Shown: positions 52,697 to 60,771 of the stretch, in pieces | Numbering within the stretch: the stretch's first letter is position 1 | Layout: each line of letters begins with the position of its first letter | From: Caldilineaceae bacterium | Lineage (GTDB): Bacteria > Chloroflexota > Anaerolineae > Caldilineales > Caldilineaceae | Direction of reading: 5' to 3' | Length of the DNA stretch: 64,000 nt | NCBI GenBank assembly: GCA_020634755.1 | Contig: JACKBC010000006.1 | Coordinates: forward strand, 62,001 to 126,000 | Notes under the pieces: model-generated | Database searches by the model: none | What the model was told of the DNA's origin: nothing | What the model saw: the letters and a program-made list of their open reading frames with translations, nothing else | Position numbers and translations under genes: made by a program

Positions 52697-54103
52697 ATGT
52701 CGGTATGGTTAAAAAAATTGGTCGACCAATATGATAGAATGCGCCTGGAAAATGCGCACGACCAGAAAATTTTGTTACTGGATATTGACGGAACGATTCT
52801 AGATATCCGCTATGCCGTTTATCACCTATTGCGCCAGTATGACCGGCAACATGAAACTGATTTCTTCCAGAATCTAAACCCCGCCCATATTCAATCCCCC
52901 CTAAATTCACTGCCCGTTTTGCTCAAAAACAGAAGAATCAAGCGCAAAGATCAGCGGGCGGTGGAAGAATGGGTGCTTGAGCACCTCTACACCGAGGTGA
53001 CGATTCATCAGTATTGCCAGCTTCAGGAGGGCATCTTTGATCTGATTCGCTGGTTTCAAATGCAGCCCAATACGCGCGTCGCGCTGGTGACCGGAAGACC
53101 GGAAACTCAGCGTGTTGCCACTCTGTTGATGTTAAATACTTTGGGCGAAACATATCGGGTCTCTTTCCGAACCGAATGGCTTTTTATGCGGCCCACCGCG
53201 TGGGCAAGTTCGGTGGCGATGTACAAGGTGGAGGCCGTACAGCAGTTGCAGGGGCGCGGCTTTCAAATTATGGCCATGATCGACAGCGAGCCCGAAAATT
53301 TGGCGGCCATTGACGCTGCAGACGAAATCAAGCCGTTCCTTTTGATGCACACAGATACATTGCGCTTTTCCGATCCGTTGCTTTTGCCACGCCATGCATC
53401 TATTGGCCATGAGTTCAACGTTCATGCGCTCATCACCATGCGAGATCTGCCGCGCCAGGTCCAACTGGTTTGGTCTGGCATTCGCGGGCGTGATGATTTG
53501 CTGGCCTATCTCATGTCCGACATAGAATGGGTCGAGCTAAATATCTACGCCAATCCGGTAAATGACCATTTGCTCCTAAATATACCAGCGGCCCGCTATG
53601 CCGGGGCGCAGCCTTCGACACAGGACTTGAACCTAGATGACACGCTCAATATGCTCAAAATGCTTGACAAATCGGTCAAATTTAAGCTCAATATTGAAGG
53701 CCGCGCAATTATGCGTTTATTGGAAGCCATAGCCAGATACCAGTTTCCACAGCATAAAATCTGTTTTGATCTGCTTTTAGACTCAGTGGGCCCAAAAGGG
53801 GTTCAACAAATCACTTCTGCTTATCCCGATGCAGTTCTCCAGACGCATATTGGCCCGCATCTCTCGATCCAGCGAAATCCGGTCGAGCTAAAGTCACAAT
53901 TAAAGATGGCGGAGTCGTGGGGCGTCAGTCGATTTGCGCTCTCTTATTGTCAGCAAGGATTCCGCCAAACGTTTATTGAGCTATCAAACAATGGTTTCGA
54001 TCTCTGTATTGATGGCATTAATAATCGCAAGAAATTTATCGATGCCATTCTGCTTGAGCCAAGTTCGATTACCGGAGACTTTCATGCCATTATGGAGAAC
54101 TAA
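52697..54103 (+). CDS. HAD-like hydrolase fused to an unknown C-terminal domain
   Basis: A 468-residue protein. The N-terminal HAD domain has ILLLDIDGTILD (nucleophile Asp29, acid Asp31), motif II VALVTGRPETQR and motif III/IV IMAMIDSEPENLAAIDAAD, about 1-230. The C-terminal about 230 residues begin QVQLVWSGIRGRDDLLAYLMSDIEWVELNIYANPVNDHLLLN and have alternating strands and acidic ends. This loosely recalls the TIM-barrel of glycerophosphodiester phosphodiesterases and menorin-like proteins, but key residues are not secure. Fusions of HAD to such a domain are unusual to my knowledge. Substrate unknown. It is a single gene with its own ribosome site. Confidence 0.78.
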   Translation: MSVWLKKLVDQYDRMRLENAHDQKILLLDIDGTILDIRYAVYHLLRQYDRQHETDFFQNLNPAHIQSPLNSLPVLLKNRRIKRKDQRAVEEWVLEHLYTEVTIHQYCQLQEGIFDLIRWFQMQPNTRVALVTGRPETQRVATLLMLNTLGETYRVSFRTEWLFMRPTAWASSVAMYKVEAVQQLQGRGFQIMAMIDSEPENLAAIDAADEIKPFLLMHTDTLRFSDPLLLPRHASIGHEFNVHALITMRDLPRQVQLVWSGIRGRDDLLAYLMSDIEWVELNIYANPVNDHLLLNIPAARYAGAQPSTQDLNLDDTLNMLKMLDKSVKFKLNIEGRAIMRLLEAIARYQFPQHKICFDLLLDSVGPKGVQQITSAYPDAVLQTHIGPHLSIQRNPVELKSQLKMAESWGVSRFALSYCQQGFRQTFIELSNNGFDLCIDGINNRKKFIDAILLEPSSITGDFHAIMEN

Positions 54104-54249
54104 GTTCCGGTAATAAAAATTGTGAGATGTGCGGCAAGCACACCATAACAGCTGTGCAACAGCCACTTGCATGGGGAGTGCGTCGCACGTGAGTCCACGT
54201 ACAAATGTTCACCTGAGCAGCGAATTGTGCACACTCCTCAAATATCTGT

Positions 54250-54300
54250 AGCGGCGTTGGTCTGGGCTGGTGAATCCAGCCTATCCCTCCCGGCTGGGAT
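54250..54300 (+). repeat. Degenerate family C remnant (C9)
   Basis: GGCGTTGGTCTGGGCTGGTGAATCC (54253-54277) and following bases match the middle of family C, but the ends are lost. It overlaps the 3' end of the GMC gene, so the last codons of that protein (SSTNPSREG) derive from it. Confidence 0.5.
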
Positions 54301-56515
54301 TCGTCGATGATTGTCCAATTAAGGCATCTGCCGCGCGCAGGCAGACGGCCCACATGGTCAGCGTCGGGTTAATGCCTGGGCAACTAGGGAGCGTCGCCCC
54401 GCTATAAACATAGAGCCCTGGCGTATCGTGAACCTGCAAATCGCGGTCCACCACGGCCTGCGCAGGGTCGTCTCCCATGCGGCAGCCACCTAGATCGTGG
54501 CTACTGCCCACACCGGTAAAGCGGGGGCCACGCCAGGTTTGGCTGGCCCCCATACTGCGCAAAATCTCCTCAGATTTGCCTTCCATCCAATCGGCCAGCC
54601 GCTGTTCATTTGCCCGCATATCATACGTAATGCGCACGACCGGCAAGCCCCAACCACTGCGGTCCCGCCGGATCGGGTCTAAGTCCAAAAAGTTGGTTGA
54701 ATAGGGCAACGTGTCTGGCTGAATCCGCACCACGCCCAGATGCTGCCAATTGCGCAGATGCTGCTTATAGGCCGCGCCCCACTGGGGTGTACCAGGCGGC
54801 AGCGCTTCGCGGCTGATCTGAATGGGCAGGAACTGTTGCTCTGCGCCCAAGGTAGCGCCGCCAAGGAAGCCGTGGGCCCACGAGTCGAAGTCGGCGGCCA
54901 AATAGTCATCCAGCACAATGCCCTGGCTGGCTGGGCCAGTGTGCCGGTTAAAAACAGTATTGGGGAAGTAACCATCCACATGGGCAAACATTTTGGTCAT
55001 GAAATGTTTGCCCACTTGCCCGCGATTATTGCCCAAGCCGTTTGGATGTTTGGCATCGCCTGAAAGGAGAAGCAGCCGCACATTTTCAAATGTATAGCTG
55101 GCCAAAATCACGCGCGGCGCTTTTTGCACCTGTATATTGCCGGCGGCATCTACATATTCAACCCCGCTGGCCTGTCCATTGCGGTCGGTCAGTACGCGTA
55201 AAACTCGACAGTGGGTGCGCAAGTCCAGATTGCCGGTAGCCAGGGCCTTGGGCAGCAGCCGATCCGGCGTCCACTTGGAATTGTTAAAATCGCCAAAACC
55301 GTTGGCCCACGCCGTATATTGGATGGCCGGTCGACCGTCGTAGGGCATGCTGTTGACGCCCACCGCCACCGGGTGCGGATGCAGCCCCATATTGCGCGTC
55401 ACCGCGCTAAACATCTGCCCCATGCGAAATGGACGCAACGGCGGCATGGGCAGCGCGCGGCTGCGCGTGACAAACGGATTGCTCTCGTCGCCCGCCACGC
55501 CAATCAGATGTTCCAACTCCACGTAGTAGGGCTCCAACTCGTCACCGCCCACTGGCCAGTCCGCCAGCGTACAGGTGTCGGGCAAAACGTCACTGCCCCA
55601 GCGTTCGTTCACCCATGAGCGTGGACGAAAGTGGTGGGGATGAAAGCGCCGCAGCCACGCGCCGTAGTGCAGCACTGAGCCGCCTACGCTGTTCATCATG
55701 CGCCCCAGCGAAAAGGTGGCTTCCTGGGTGGGCTCGCCCCCGTTGCGTCGCCAGGTGGGCGTCTCCTGGCCAAACTTGGGCCCCATATTGGCGCGACAAT
55801 AGTAGGCCGCGCCCAATTCATCCGGCAGAAAATCGCGGCGCGTGCGCCACGGTCCTGCTTCCAGCGCTACCACTTTGAGCCCCGCCTGAACAAAGCGGGC
55901 GGCGACCAGCGCGCCCATGGCGCCCAGCCCCACCAGCACAATATCTGCATCTGTGGTGGGAGGCGCTGCCCCGCGCCTTGGGTCTAGCCCGGCCAATGCA
56001 TCATCGTCCGCAGGCAAATCAAGATCGGCCAGCGATTGGAATATGCCGTCTTTGGTCACTGGTTCGGCGCTCAGATTCTCGGCGGCGCTATTTTCCAGCC
56101 ACACGCCAGGATGCCCTAATGCTTGCCAGCCCAGCTTATCCCGATTGCCGCCATAAAGAGGGTCGGCAAAAAGCCCTTCTTGCAAATGGCTGCGGACTAG
56201 CGCAAAAAATGTCTTTGGCTCTGGCGTGTGAAAGCCCGGCAGCGAACCCGTTTCAAGTTGGGCAATAAGTCGATCCTGCTGGTGCGGTTCACAATCCGCA
56301 AAGTCGTGCTGAAAGGCAATCTGGGCTGCTCGATCCAGTCCGACAAACCCTAGCCGATACGCCTCACGATCATCTTGGTAAGCGCCGGCCAACGCCCGGT
56401 CAAGGTATTCGACCACGCCGATCTGCGTTGCGCCGGGGGCATCATCAGTTTTGGGGAACATGCGCTCAAAGAGCGCCTCGGCTGTCTTCTTTTCGTGTCT
56501 ATTTAACGTAATCAT
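54281..56515 (-). CDS. GMC oxidoreductase with fused gluconate 2-dehydrogenase subunit 3-like domain
   Basis: A 744-residue flavoprotein. The N-terminal about 150 residues look like gluconate 2-dehydrogenase subunit 3 (LNRHEKKTAEALFERMFPKTDDAPGATQIGVVEYLDRALAGAYQDD), normally a separate small subunit. The GMC domain follows with FAD motif DIVLVGLGAMGALVAARFVQAG (about 195-216), SVGGSVLHYGAWLRRF, and the C-terminal GSSHDLGGCRMGDDP ... GINPTLTMWAVCLRAADAL with the catalytic His/Asn pair region. It probably oxidises a sugar, alcohol or sugar acid and passes electrons on; no cytochrome subunit is adjacent. ATG 56515 is used. A longer start at 56581 adds 22 basic residues (MYKKQNSRQRRLKRF) that could be a leader. 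Confidence 0.87.
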   Translation of the reverse strand: MITLNRHEKKTAEALFERMFPKTDDAPGATQIGVVEYLDRALAGAYQDDREAYRLGFVGLDRAAQIAFQHDFADCEPHQQDRLIAQLETGSLPGFHTPEPKTFFALVRSHLQEGLFADPLYGGNRDKLGWQALGHPGVWLENSAAENLSAEPVTKDGIFQSLADLDLPADDDALAGLDPRRGAAPPTTDADIVLVGLGAMGALVAARFVQAGLKVVALEAGPWRTRRDFLPDELGAAYYCRANMGPKFGQETPTWRRNGGEPTQEATFSLGRMMNSVGGSVLHYGAWLRRFHPHHFRPRSWVNERWGSDVLPDTCTLADWPVGGDELEPYYVELEHLIGVAGDESNPFVTRSRALPMPPLRPFRMGQMFSAVTRNMGLHPHPVAVGVNSMPYDGRPAIQYTAWANGFGDFNNSKWTPDRLLPKALATGNLDLRTHCRVLRVLTDRNGQASGVEYVDAAGNIQVQKAPRVILASYTFENVRLLLLSGDAKHPNGLGNNRGQVGKHFMTKMFAHVDGYFPNTVFNRHTGPASQGIVLDDYLAADFDSWAHGFLGGATLGAEQQFLPIQISREALPPGTPQWGAAYKQHLRNWQHLGVVRIQPDTLPYSTNFLDLDPIRRDRSGWGLPVVRITYDMRANEQRLADWMEGKSEEILRSMGASQTWRGPRFTGVGSSHDLGGCRMGDDPAQAVVDRDLQVHDTPGLYVYSGATLPSCPGINPTLTMWAVCLRAADALIGQSSTNPSREG

Positions 56516-56639
56516 CGATTTACCTGGCTTGAATCGCTTCAATCGTCTCTGCCGTGAGTTTTGCTTCTTGTACATGATCAAGCATGGCTGATTACCTCCC
56601 CAAACTCAGTAGTTCACGATTTTGGCTGAAAGAAAGTAA

Positions 56640-56717
56640 GCGTTCAGAAATAAGTTGGCTACCAAACCGGTCAGGTCTCGCAGACCTGACAGGTTTAAAT
56701 CTACAACAAACAGGACA
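56640..56717. repeat. Family B element, copy B3
   Basis: GCGTTCAGAAATAAGTTGGC...TCAGGTCTCGCAGACCTGACAGGTTTAAATCTACAA; opposite orientation to B2, with the same perfect core. It lies between the GMC gene and the NB-ARC/WD40 gene. Confidence 0.75.
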
Positions 56718-56774
56718 AAACTATGATAACCCAAAATGAACTAAATGGCCATGACATACGCGACTACATTTGGT

Positions 56775-59700
56775 TCAAATGCGCGCTGTCTCTATGGCTC
56801 CCAATGCCTTGAGCGTTGCCTTCTGCCCATGCGTCAATCCAGTCGCGCCGGTAATGTTCATCCGCTCGTAGGGTCGCTCGGGCTGGAGGGTTTTAAGGCA
56901 TGTCCCGGTCTGGACGTCCCACAGTTTGATGGTTGCGTCTGCACTGCCAGTGGCCAAGTAGCGACCGTTGGGGCTGAAGGCCACGGACCAAATCCAATTG
57001 GTGTGGCCTGATAATGTTTTGTGTATTTGGCCAGTGTGAACATCCCATAGACACACGGTCCGATCCATACTGCCACTGGCCAGCAGGCGACCATCGGGGC
57101 TGAAGGCCACGGACGAAATGGGGCGAGTGTGACCTGAGAATGTCTGTCGCATTTGGCCAGTGTGAACATCCCATACGCGCACCGTCTGGTCTTCACCACC
57201 GCTGGCCAGCAGAGCGCCATTGGGGCTGAAGGCCACGGACCAAACCGGATTGGTGTGGCCCGTGAACATCTTGAGGCTTTGGCCGCTGTGAACATCCCAT
57301 ACGCGCACCGTCTGGTCATTGCTGCCACTGGCCAGCAGAGACCCATCCGGGCTGAAGGCTATCGCCCGCACGGGACCGGTGTGGCCCGCCAACGTTTGTC
57401 GGCCTTGGCCAGTGTGCACATGCCACAGACTCACTGTTTGGTCATTACTGGCGCTGGCTAGCAGACGTCCGTCCGGGCTGAAGGCCACGGACCAAACAGG
57501 ATTGGTGTGGCCCGTGAACGTCTTCAGGCTTTGACCGCTGTGAACATCCCACAAACGCGCTGTATGATCAAAACTGCCGCTGGCCAGGAAGCGACCATCG
57601 GGACTAAAGGTCACGGATGCCACCCAGTTAGTGTGGCCAGCTAATGTTTGGAGCCTTTGGCCAGTGTGAACATCCCACATGCGCACCATCTGATCTTCAC
57701 TGCCGCTGGCCAGCAGCGAGCCATCGGGACTAAAGGCCACGGACCAAACCCAGTTGGTATAGCCCGCCAATGTCTTAAAGCTTTGGCCGCTGTGAACCTC
57801 CCACAGGCGCACCGTCTGGTCATTACCGCTGCTGGCCAGCAGCGAGCCGTCGGGACTAAAGGCCACCGACGCTACCCAATTGGTGTGGCCCGCCAATGTC
57901 TTGCGGATTTGACCAGTGTCAACCTCCCACAACCGTACCATCTGGTCTTCGCTGCCGCTAGCCAGCAGCGAGCCATCGGGGCTAAAGGCCACCGATGAAA
58001 CCCAGTGGCTGTGGCCGGCCAACGTCTTGCGGCTTTGGCCAGTGTCAACTTCCCACAGGCGCACCGTCTGATCATTACTGCTGCTGGCTAGGAGGCGGCC
58101 ATTGGGGCTGAAGGCCACCGACCTAATCTGACCGCTGTGACCCACCAACGTTCTGAGGCTTTGGCCGGTGTATACCTCCCACAGGCGTACTGTCTGATCA
58201 AAGCTGCCGCTGGCCAAGAGGCAACCATTGGGACTGAAGGCGACCGACCTAACCTGTTGCGTGTGGCCCGCCAACGTCCTGAGGCTTTGGCCCGTGTGAA
58301 CCTCCCATACGCGTACCGTCTGGTCATTGCTGCCGCTGGCCAGCAGAGCGCCATTGGGACTGAAGGCCACCGACCAAACCTGTTGCGTGTGGCCCGCCAA
58401 CGTCTTGAGGCTTTGGCCGCTGTGAACATCCCATATGCGCACCGTGCCATCTGTACTGCCGCTGGCTAGAAGGCGGCCGTCAGGGCTAAAGGCCACCGAC
58501 CAGACCGCCCCCACGTGACCTTCACACGTCAGGAGCGGTTGACCATCGGTGACCCGCCACAAGCGAACCTGCCCCTCAGCCGTACCCGCCGCCAACACCT
58601 GTCCATCCGGGCTAAAGGCCACGGCGAACGTAGGCCCAAACGTATCCGTAAACACAGCACCGACCAAATGCGCGCCGGCCAAATTGAGATCGGGCGCATG
58701 CAGACCGGCCAGGTAGGCTTGCCTAATGGTTAGGCCGGAAAAATCATACCCGCGCAGTTTACTCTGCAGATGCAAGAGCATGTTAAGCACATTCCCCCCG
58801 GCATATCCCGGCGTATGCGGCCCAGACTGACGTAGCGTCTCCAATATGGTCTTGAGCCGCGCCTCCAGCCCCGTCTGCCCCGAGGCCGCCAGCAGTCGTT
58901 CCGCCACCGGCTTGAGGATCAGCCGGCTTTGGCTGGCCCGCACATACTCTTTGGCCTGGGCTTTGATCAGGGCGTGACTCTGCAAAACTGCAATCGCCCC
59001 GCTGCTGATTTCGCCGCAAACCTGATCGATCAAACGGTCGGTGGTGTATTCCATGATCACATTTTGCAGCGTAAAGCCCGCGGCCGACTGTTCCAATAGC
59101 GAGCGCCGCTGCAGTGAACTCAGCGCCTCCAAGAAGCTGCCGCCATCTTCCGCCTTGACCAAGTTATCGCGCAAAAGCTGAGGGGAAAGAGCCTCCCGCT
59201 CAATCGCCAGCCAGATCAGGATCTCGCGTTCGGAGGCCGATAAGCGCGCAAACTGCTCGTCCAAGAGATCCCGAATATCATCAAAGATGAGCACCCCGTC
59301 ACGCACAAAAGCCTCTATATCGCCGCCAAAGAGTTCTTGGATGGTTTGGGCGATTAACTTCAAAGCCAGCGGATGGCCGGAATAATGCTCGACCAGCCTT
59401 TCTAAAACGTGGGCCGAACCGGATAAGCCTTGTCCCTGTAAAATGGCCAGACCCGCCGTCTCTGCCAGACCGGTCAACGGATGAAAACGAATCAACGGAT
59501 TATCAAGGGCTAAGCGCGCCAACTCCTGGGGCCGCTCGCGGCTGGTCAACAGCAAGCAGCTTTGATGCTCGCCTTCGCTAAAGTGCTGGATCAGTTGGCC
59601 ATAAACCTCATAGCCAGGACGATACTGGCCGGCCCGGCTGCCCTGCTGCATGATCGTTTCCAGATTGTCGAGAATCAATAAACAGCGCTGCCGGCGCAGG

Positions 59701-60350
59701 TGGTCAAATAATAACGTAAGTTGTTCAGCCAGATGCGCGGGAAAACGATTGAGTTGCTGGGGTGCGAGCACGTTGAACCAACTCCGCAACATGCTGGCCA
59801 AGGGCGGCGCATTGATGAGTGACCGCCAGATCACATAGTCGTAGTGTGGGCTGACTTGGCGCGCCACCTTCGTTGCCAGAACGGTTTTGCCAATCCCGCC
59901 CATCCCCAAAATGGCGACCAGGCGACAGCGGTCGGACACAAGCCACTGTTCCAGCAGCGCTTGTTCACTGGCGCGGCCATAAAAGCTGCCCTGCTCTGAG
60001 GTTTCGCCCCAATCCACGACCGCCGCCTGGGGGAAGAAGATATCTTGCAGCTCAGTCCGTCCAAATTGATACCCGGCCTGCGTTGTCCACTGCTGGGCGG
60101 AGAAAAGATCGAGTTGATCGGCGAAGAGGCGGAGCAGGTAGCGCATGTAGGCGCGGGTTGGTTTCCACTGCCGCCCGTGATACGTCGCGCCGTGTTCCCA
60201 ACGCGACACCAGTGGTCCATCGATCACCCGGTAATCGTCGACGGAGCCGGCTTGGGCCACTTTGTCCAGCGCATGGACAAACGCGGTCTGGCTCAAGTGA
60301 GCCCGGTGACGGAGTGTTTTGAGCTGTTCGCCAAATTTTTTGAGGTCCAT
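56775..60350 (-). CDS. HTH-NB-ARC-WD40 protein (STAND family) with 14 WD repeats
   Basis: A 1191-residue protein. An N-terminal XRE-like helix-turn-helix (about 1-65, GEQLKTLRHRAHLSQTAFVHALD) comes first. The NB-ARC/STAND ATPase follows with P-loop GMGGIGKT (149-156) and Walker B CLLILDNLE, then a winged-helix region and a short pentapeptide-like stretch (LRGYDFSGLTIRQAYLAGLHAPDLNLAGAHLVGAVF). From about residue 590 to the end are 14 WD40 repeats of about 42 residues, which would form two 7-bladed propellers. The repeats are nearly identical (SVAFSPDGRLLASGS, DQTVRLWDVHTGQSL), a sign of recent amplification or gene conversion. It closes with MNITGATGLTHGQKATLKALGAIE. Similar proteins act as sensors in defence or development. 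The trigger is unknown. Confidence 0.9.
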   Translation of the reverse strand: MDLKKFGEQLKTLRHRAHLSQTAFVHALDKVAQAGSVDDYRVIDGPLVSRWEHGATYHGRQWKPTRAYMRYLLRLFADQLDLFSAQQWTTQAGYQFGRTELQDIFFPQAAVVDWGETSEQGSFYGRASEQALLEQWLVSDRCRLVAILGMGGIGKTVLATKVARQVSPHYDYVIWRSLINAPPLASMLRSWFNVLAPQQLNRFPAHLAEQLTLLFDHLRRQRCLLILDNLETIMQQGSRAGQYRPGYEVYGQLIQHFSEGEHQSCLLLTSRERPQELARLALDNPLIRFHPLTGLAETAGLAILQGQGLSGSAHVLERLVEHYSGHPLALKLIAQTIQELFGGDIEAFVRDGVLIFDDIRDLLDEQFARLSASEREILIWLAIEREALSPQLLRDNLVKAEDGGSFLEALSSLQRRSLLEQSAAGFTLQNVIMEYTTDRLIDQVCGEISSGAIAVLQSHALIKAQAKEYVRASQSRLILKPVAERLLAASGQTGLEARLKTILETLRQSGPHTPGYAGGNVLNMLLHLQSKLRGYDFSGLTIRQAYLAGLHAPDLNLAGAHLVGAVFTDTFGPTFAVAFSPDGQVLAAGTAEGQVRLWRVTDGQPLLTCEGHVGAVWSVAFSPDGRLLASGSTDGTVRIWDVHSGQSLKTLAGHTQQVWSVAFSPNGALLASGSNDQTVRVWEVHTGQSLRTLAGHTQQVRSVAFSPNGCLLASGSFDQTVRLWEVYTGQSLRTLVGHSGQIRSVAFSPNGRLLASSSNDQTVRLWEVDTGQSRKTLAGHSHWVSSVAFSPDGSLLASGSEDQMVRLWEVDTGQIRKTLAGHTNWVASVAFSPDGSLLASSGNDQTVRLWEVHSGQSFKTLAGYTNWVWSVAFSPDGSLLASGSEDQMVRMWDVHTGQRLQTLAGHTNWVASVTFSPDGRFLASGSFDHTARLWDVHSGQSLKTFTGHTNPVWSVAFSPDGRLLASASNDQTVSLWHVHTGQGRQTLAGHTGPVRAIAFSPDGSLLASGSNDQTVRVWDVHSGQSLKMFTGHTNPVWSVAFSPNGALLASGGEDQTVRVWDVHTGQMRQTFSGHTRPISSVAFSPDGRLLASGSMDRTVCLWDVHTGQIHKTLSGHTNWIWSVAFSPNGRYLATGSADATIKLWDVQTGTCLKTLQPERPYERMNITGATGLTHGQKATLKALGAIETARI

Positions 60351-60435
60351 TGTATCGCTGTCTCTTCGTATCTATACATTGCTCTGGATGAGCACCCGTT
60401 CATCAACAGGCGTGGCCATGCCGGATCGATTAATT

Positions 60436-60461
60436 TGTACAGATGTACAAGGGGATGTACA
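60436..60461. promoter_or_regulatory. Triple TGTACA motif upstream of the NB-ARC/WD40 gene
   Basis: TGTACA at 60436-60441, 60444-60449 and 60456-60461, about 85-110 bp upstream of the start codon. Part of a direct repeat GATGTACAAGG. This could be an operator for the protein's own N-terminal HTH. Confidence 0.35.
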
Positions 60462-60588
60462 AGGACAACCGATCTTGAATCTGATATCATGGTATTATAA
60501 TGGAGATCACCTCTAGGTCAATCGACAGCATGGATTCGCCCTCCACCATTTCCATGACGCCTTCACCGCCACAAAACAATTCCATTAC

Positions 60589-60688
60589 GAATTACGCAGC
60601 GCCTGTGGATCACTAGGCGAGAAGAGCATGGCGGACCTGACCACTTCTGCTCTAGGCGCTCTCGCTGCGCAAGAGGCTGCGTAAGTTC
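60589..60688. repeat. Family A element, copy A8
   Basis: Left end GAATTACGCAGCGCC (60589-60603), right end GGCTGCGTAAGTTC (60675-60688). The right end leads straight into family D copy D4 with the spacer TTTCGT. Confidence 0.6.
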
Positions 60689-60693
60689 TTTCG

Positions 60694-60735
60694 TTTTATG
60701 ATGGCTCTGTGCTGTGCACAACCACCATCATAAAA
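60694..60735 (+). repeat. Family D hairpin element, copy D4
   Basis: TTTTATGATGG (60694-60704) and CCATCATAAAA (60725-60735) form a perfect 11-bp stem around CTCTGTGCTGTGCACAACCA. Confidence 0.75.
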
Positions 60736-60771
60736 GTCCTGTCCATCTAAGTTCACCCAAGGAGCCCAGTA

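Larger units (their letters stand above)
60351..60771. other. Gap between divergent NB-ARC/WD40 and secreted-protein genes
   Basis: 421 bp: the TGTACA motifs, TATAAT on the plus strand at 60496-60501, family A copy A8 and family D copy D4, the last ending 37 bp before the secreted-protein ATG. No gene seen. Confidence 0.6.

Noticed and set aside
56900..58680. Regular tandem repeat resembling a CRISPR or minisatellite
   Set aside because: The period of about 126 bp is the coding repeat of WD40 units, with no spacer-repeat structure.
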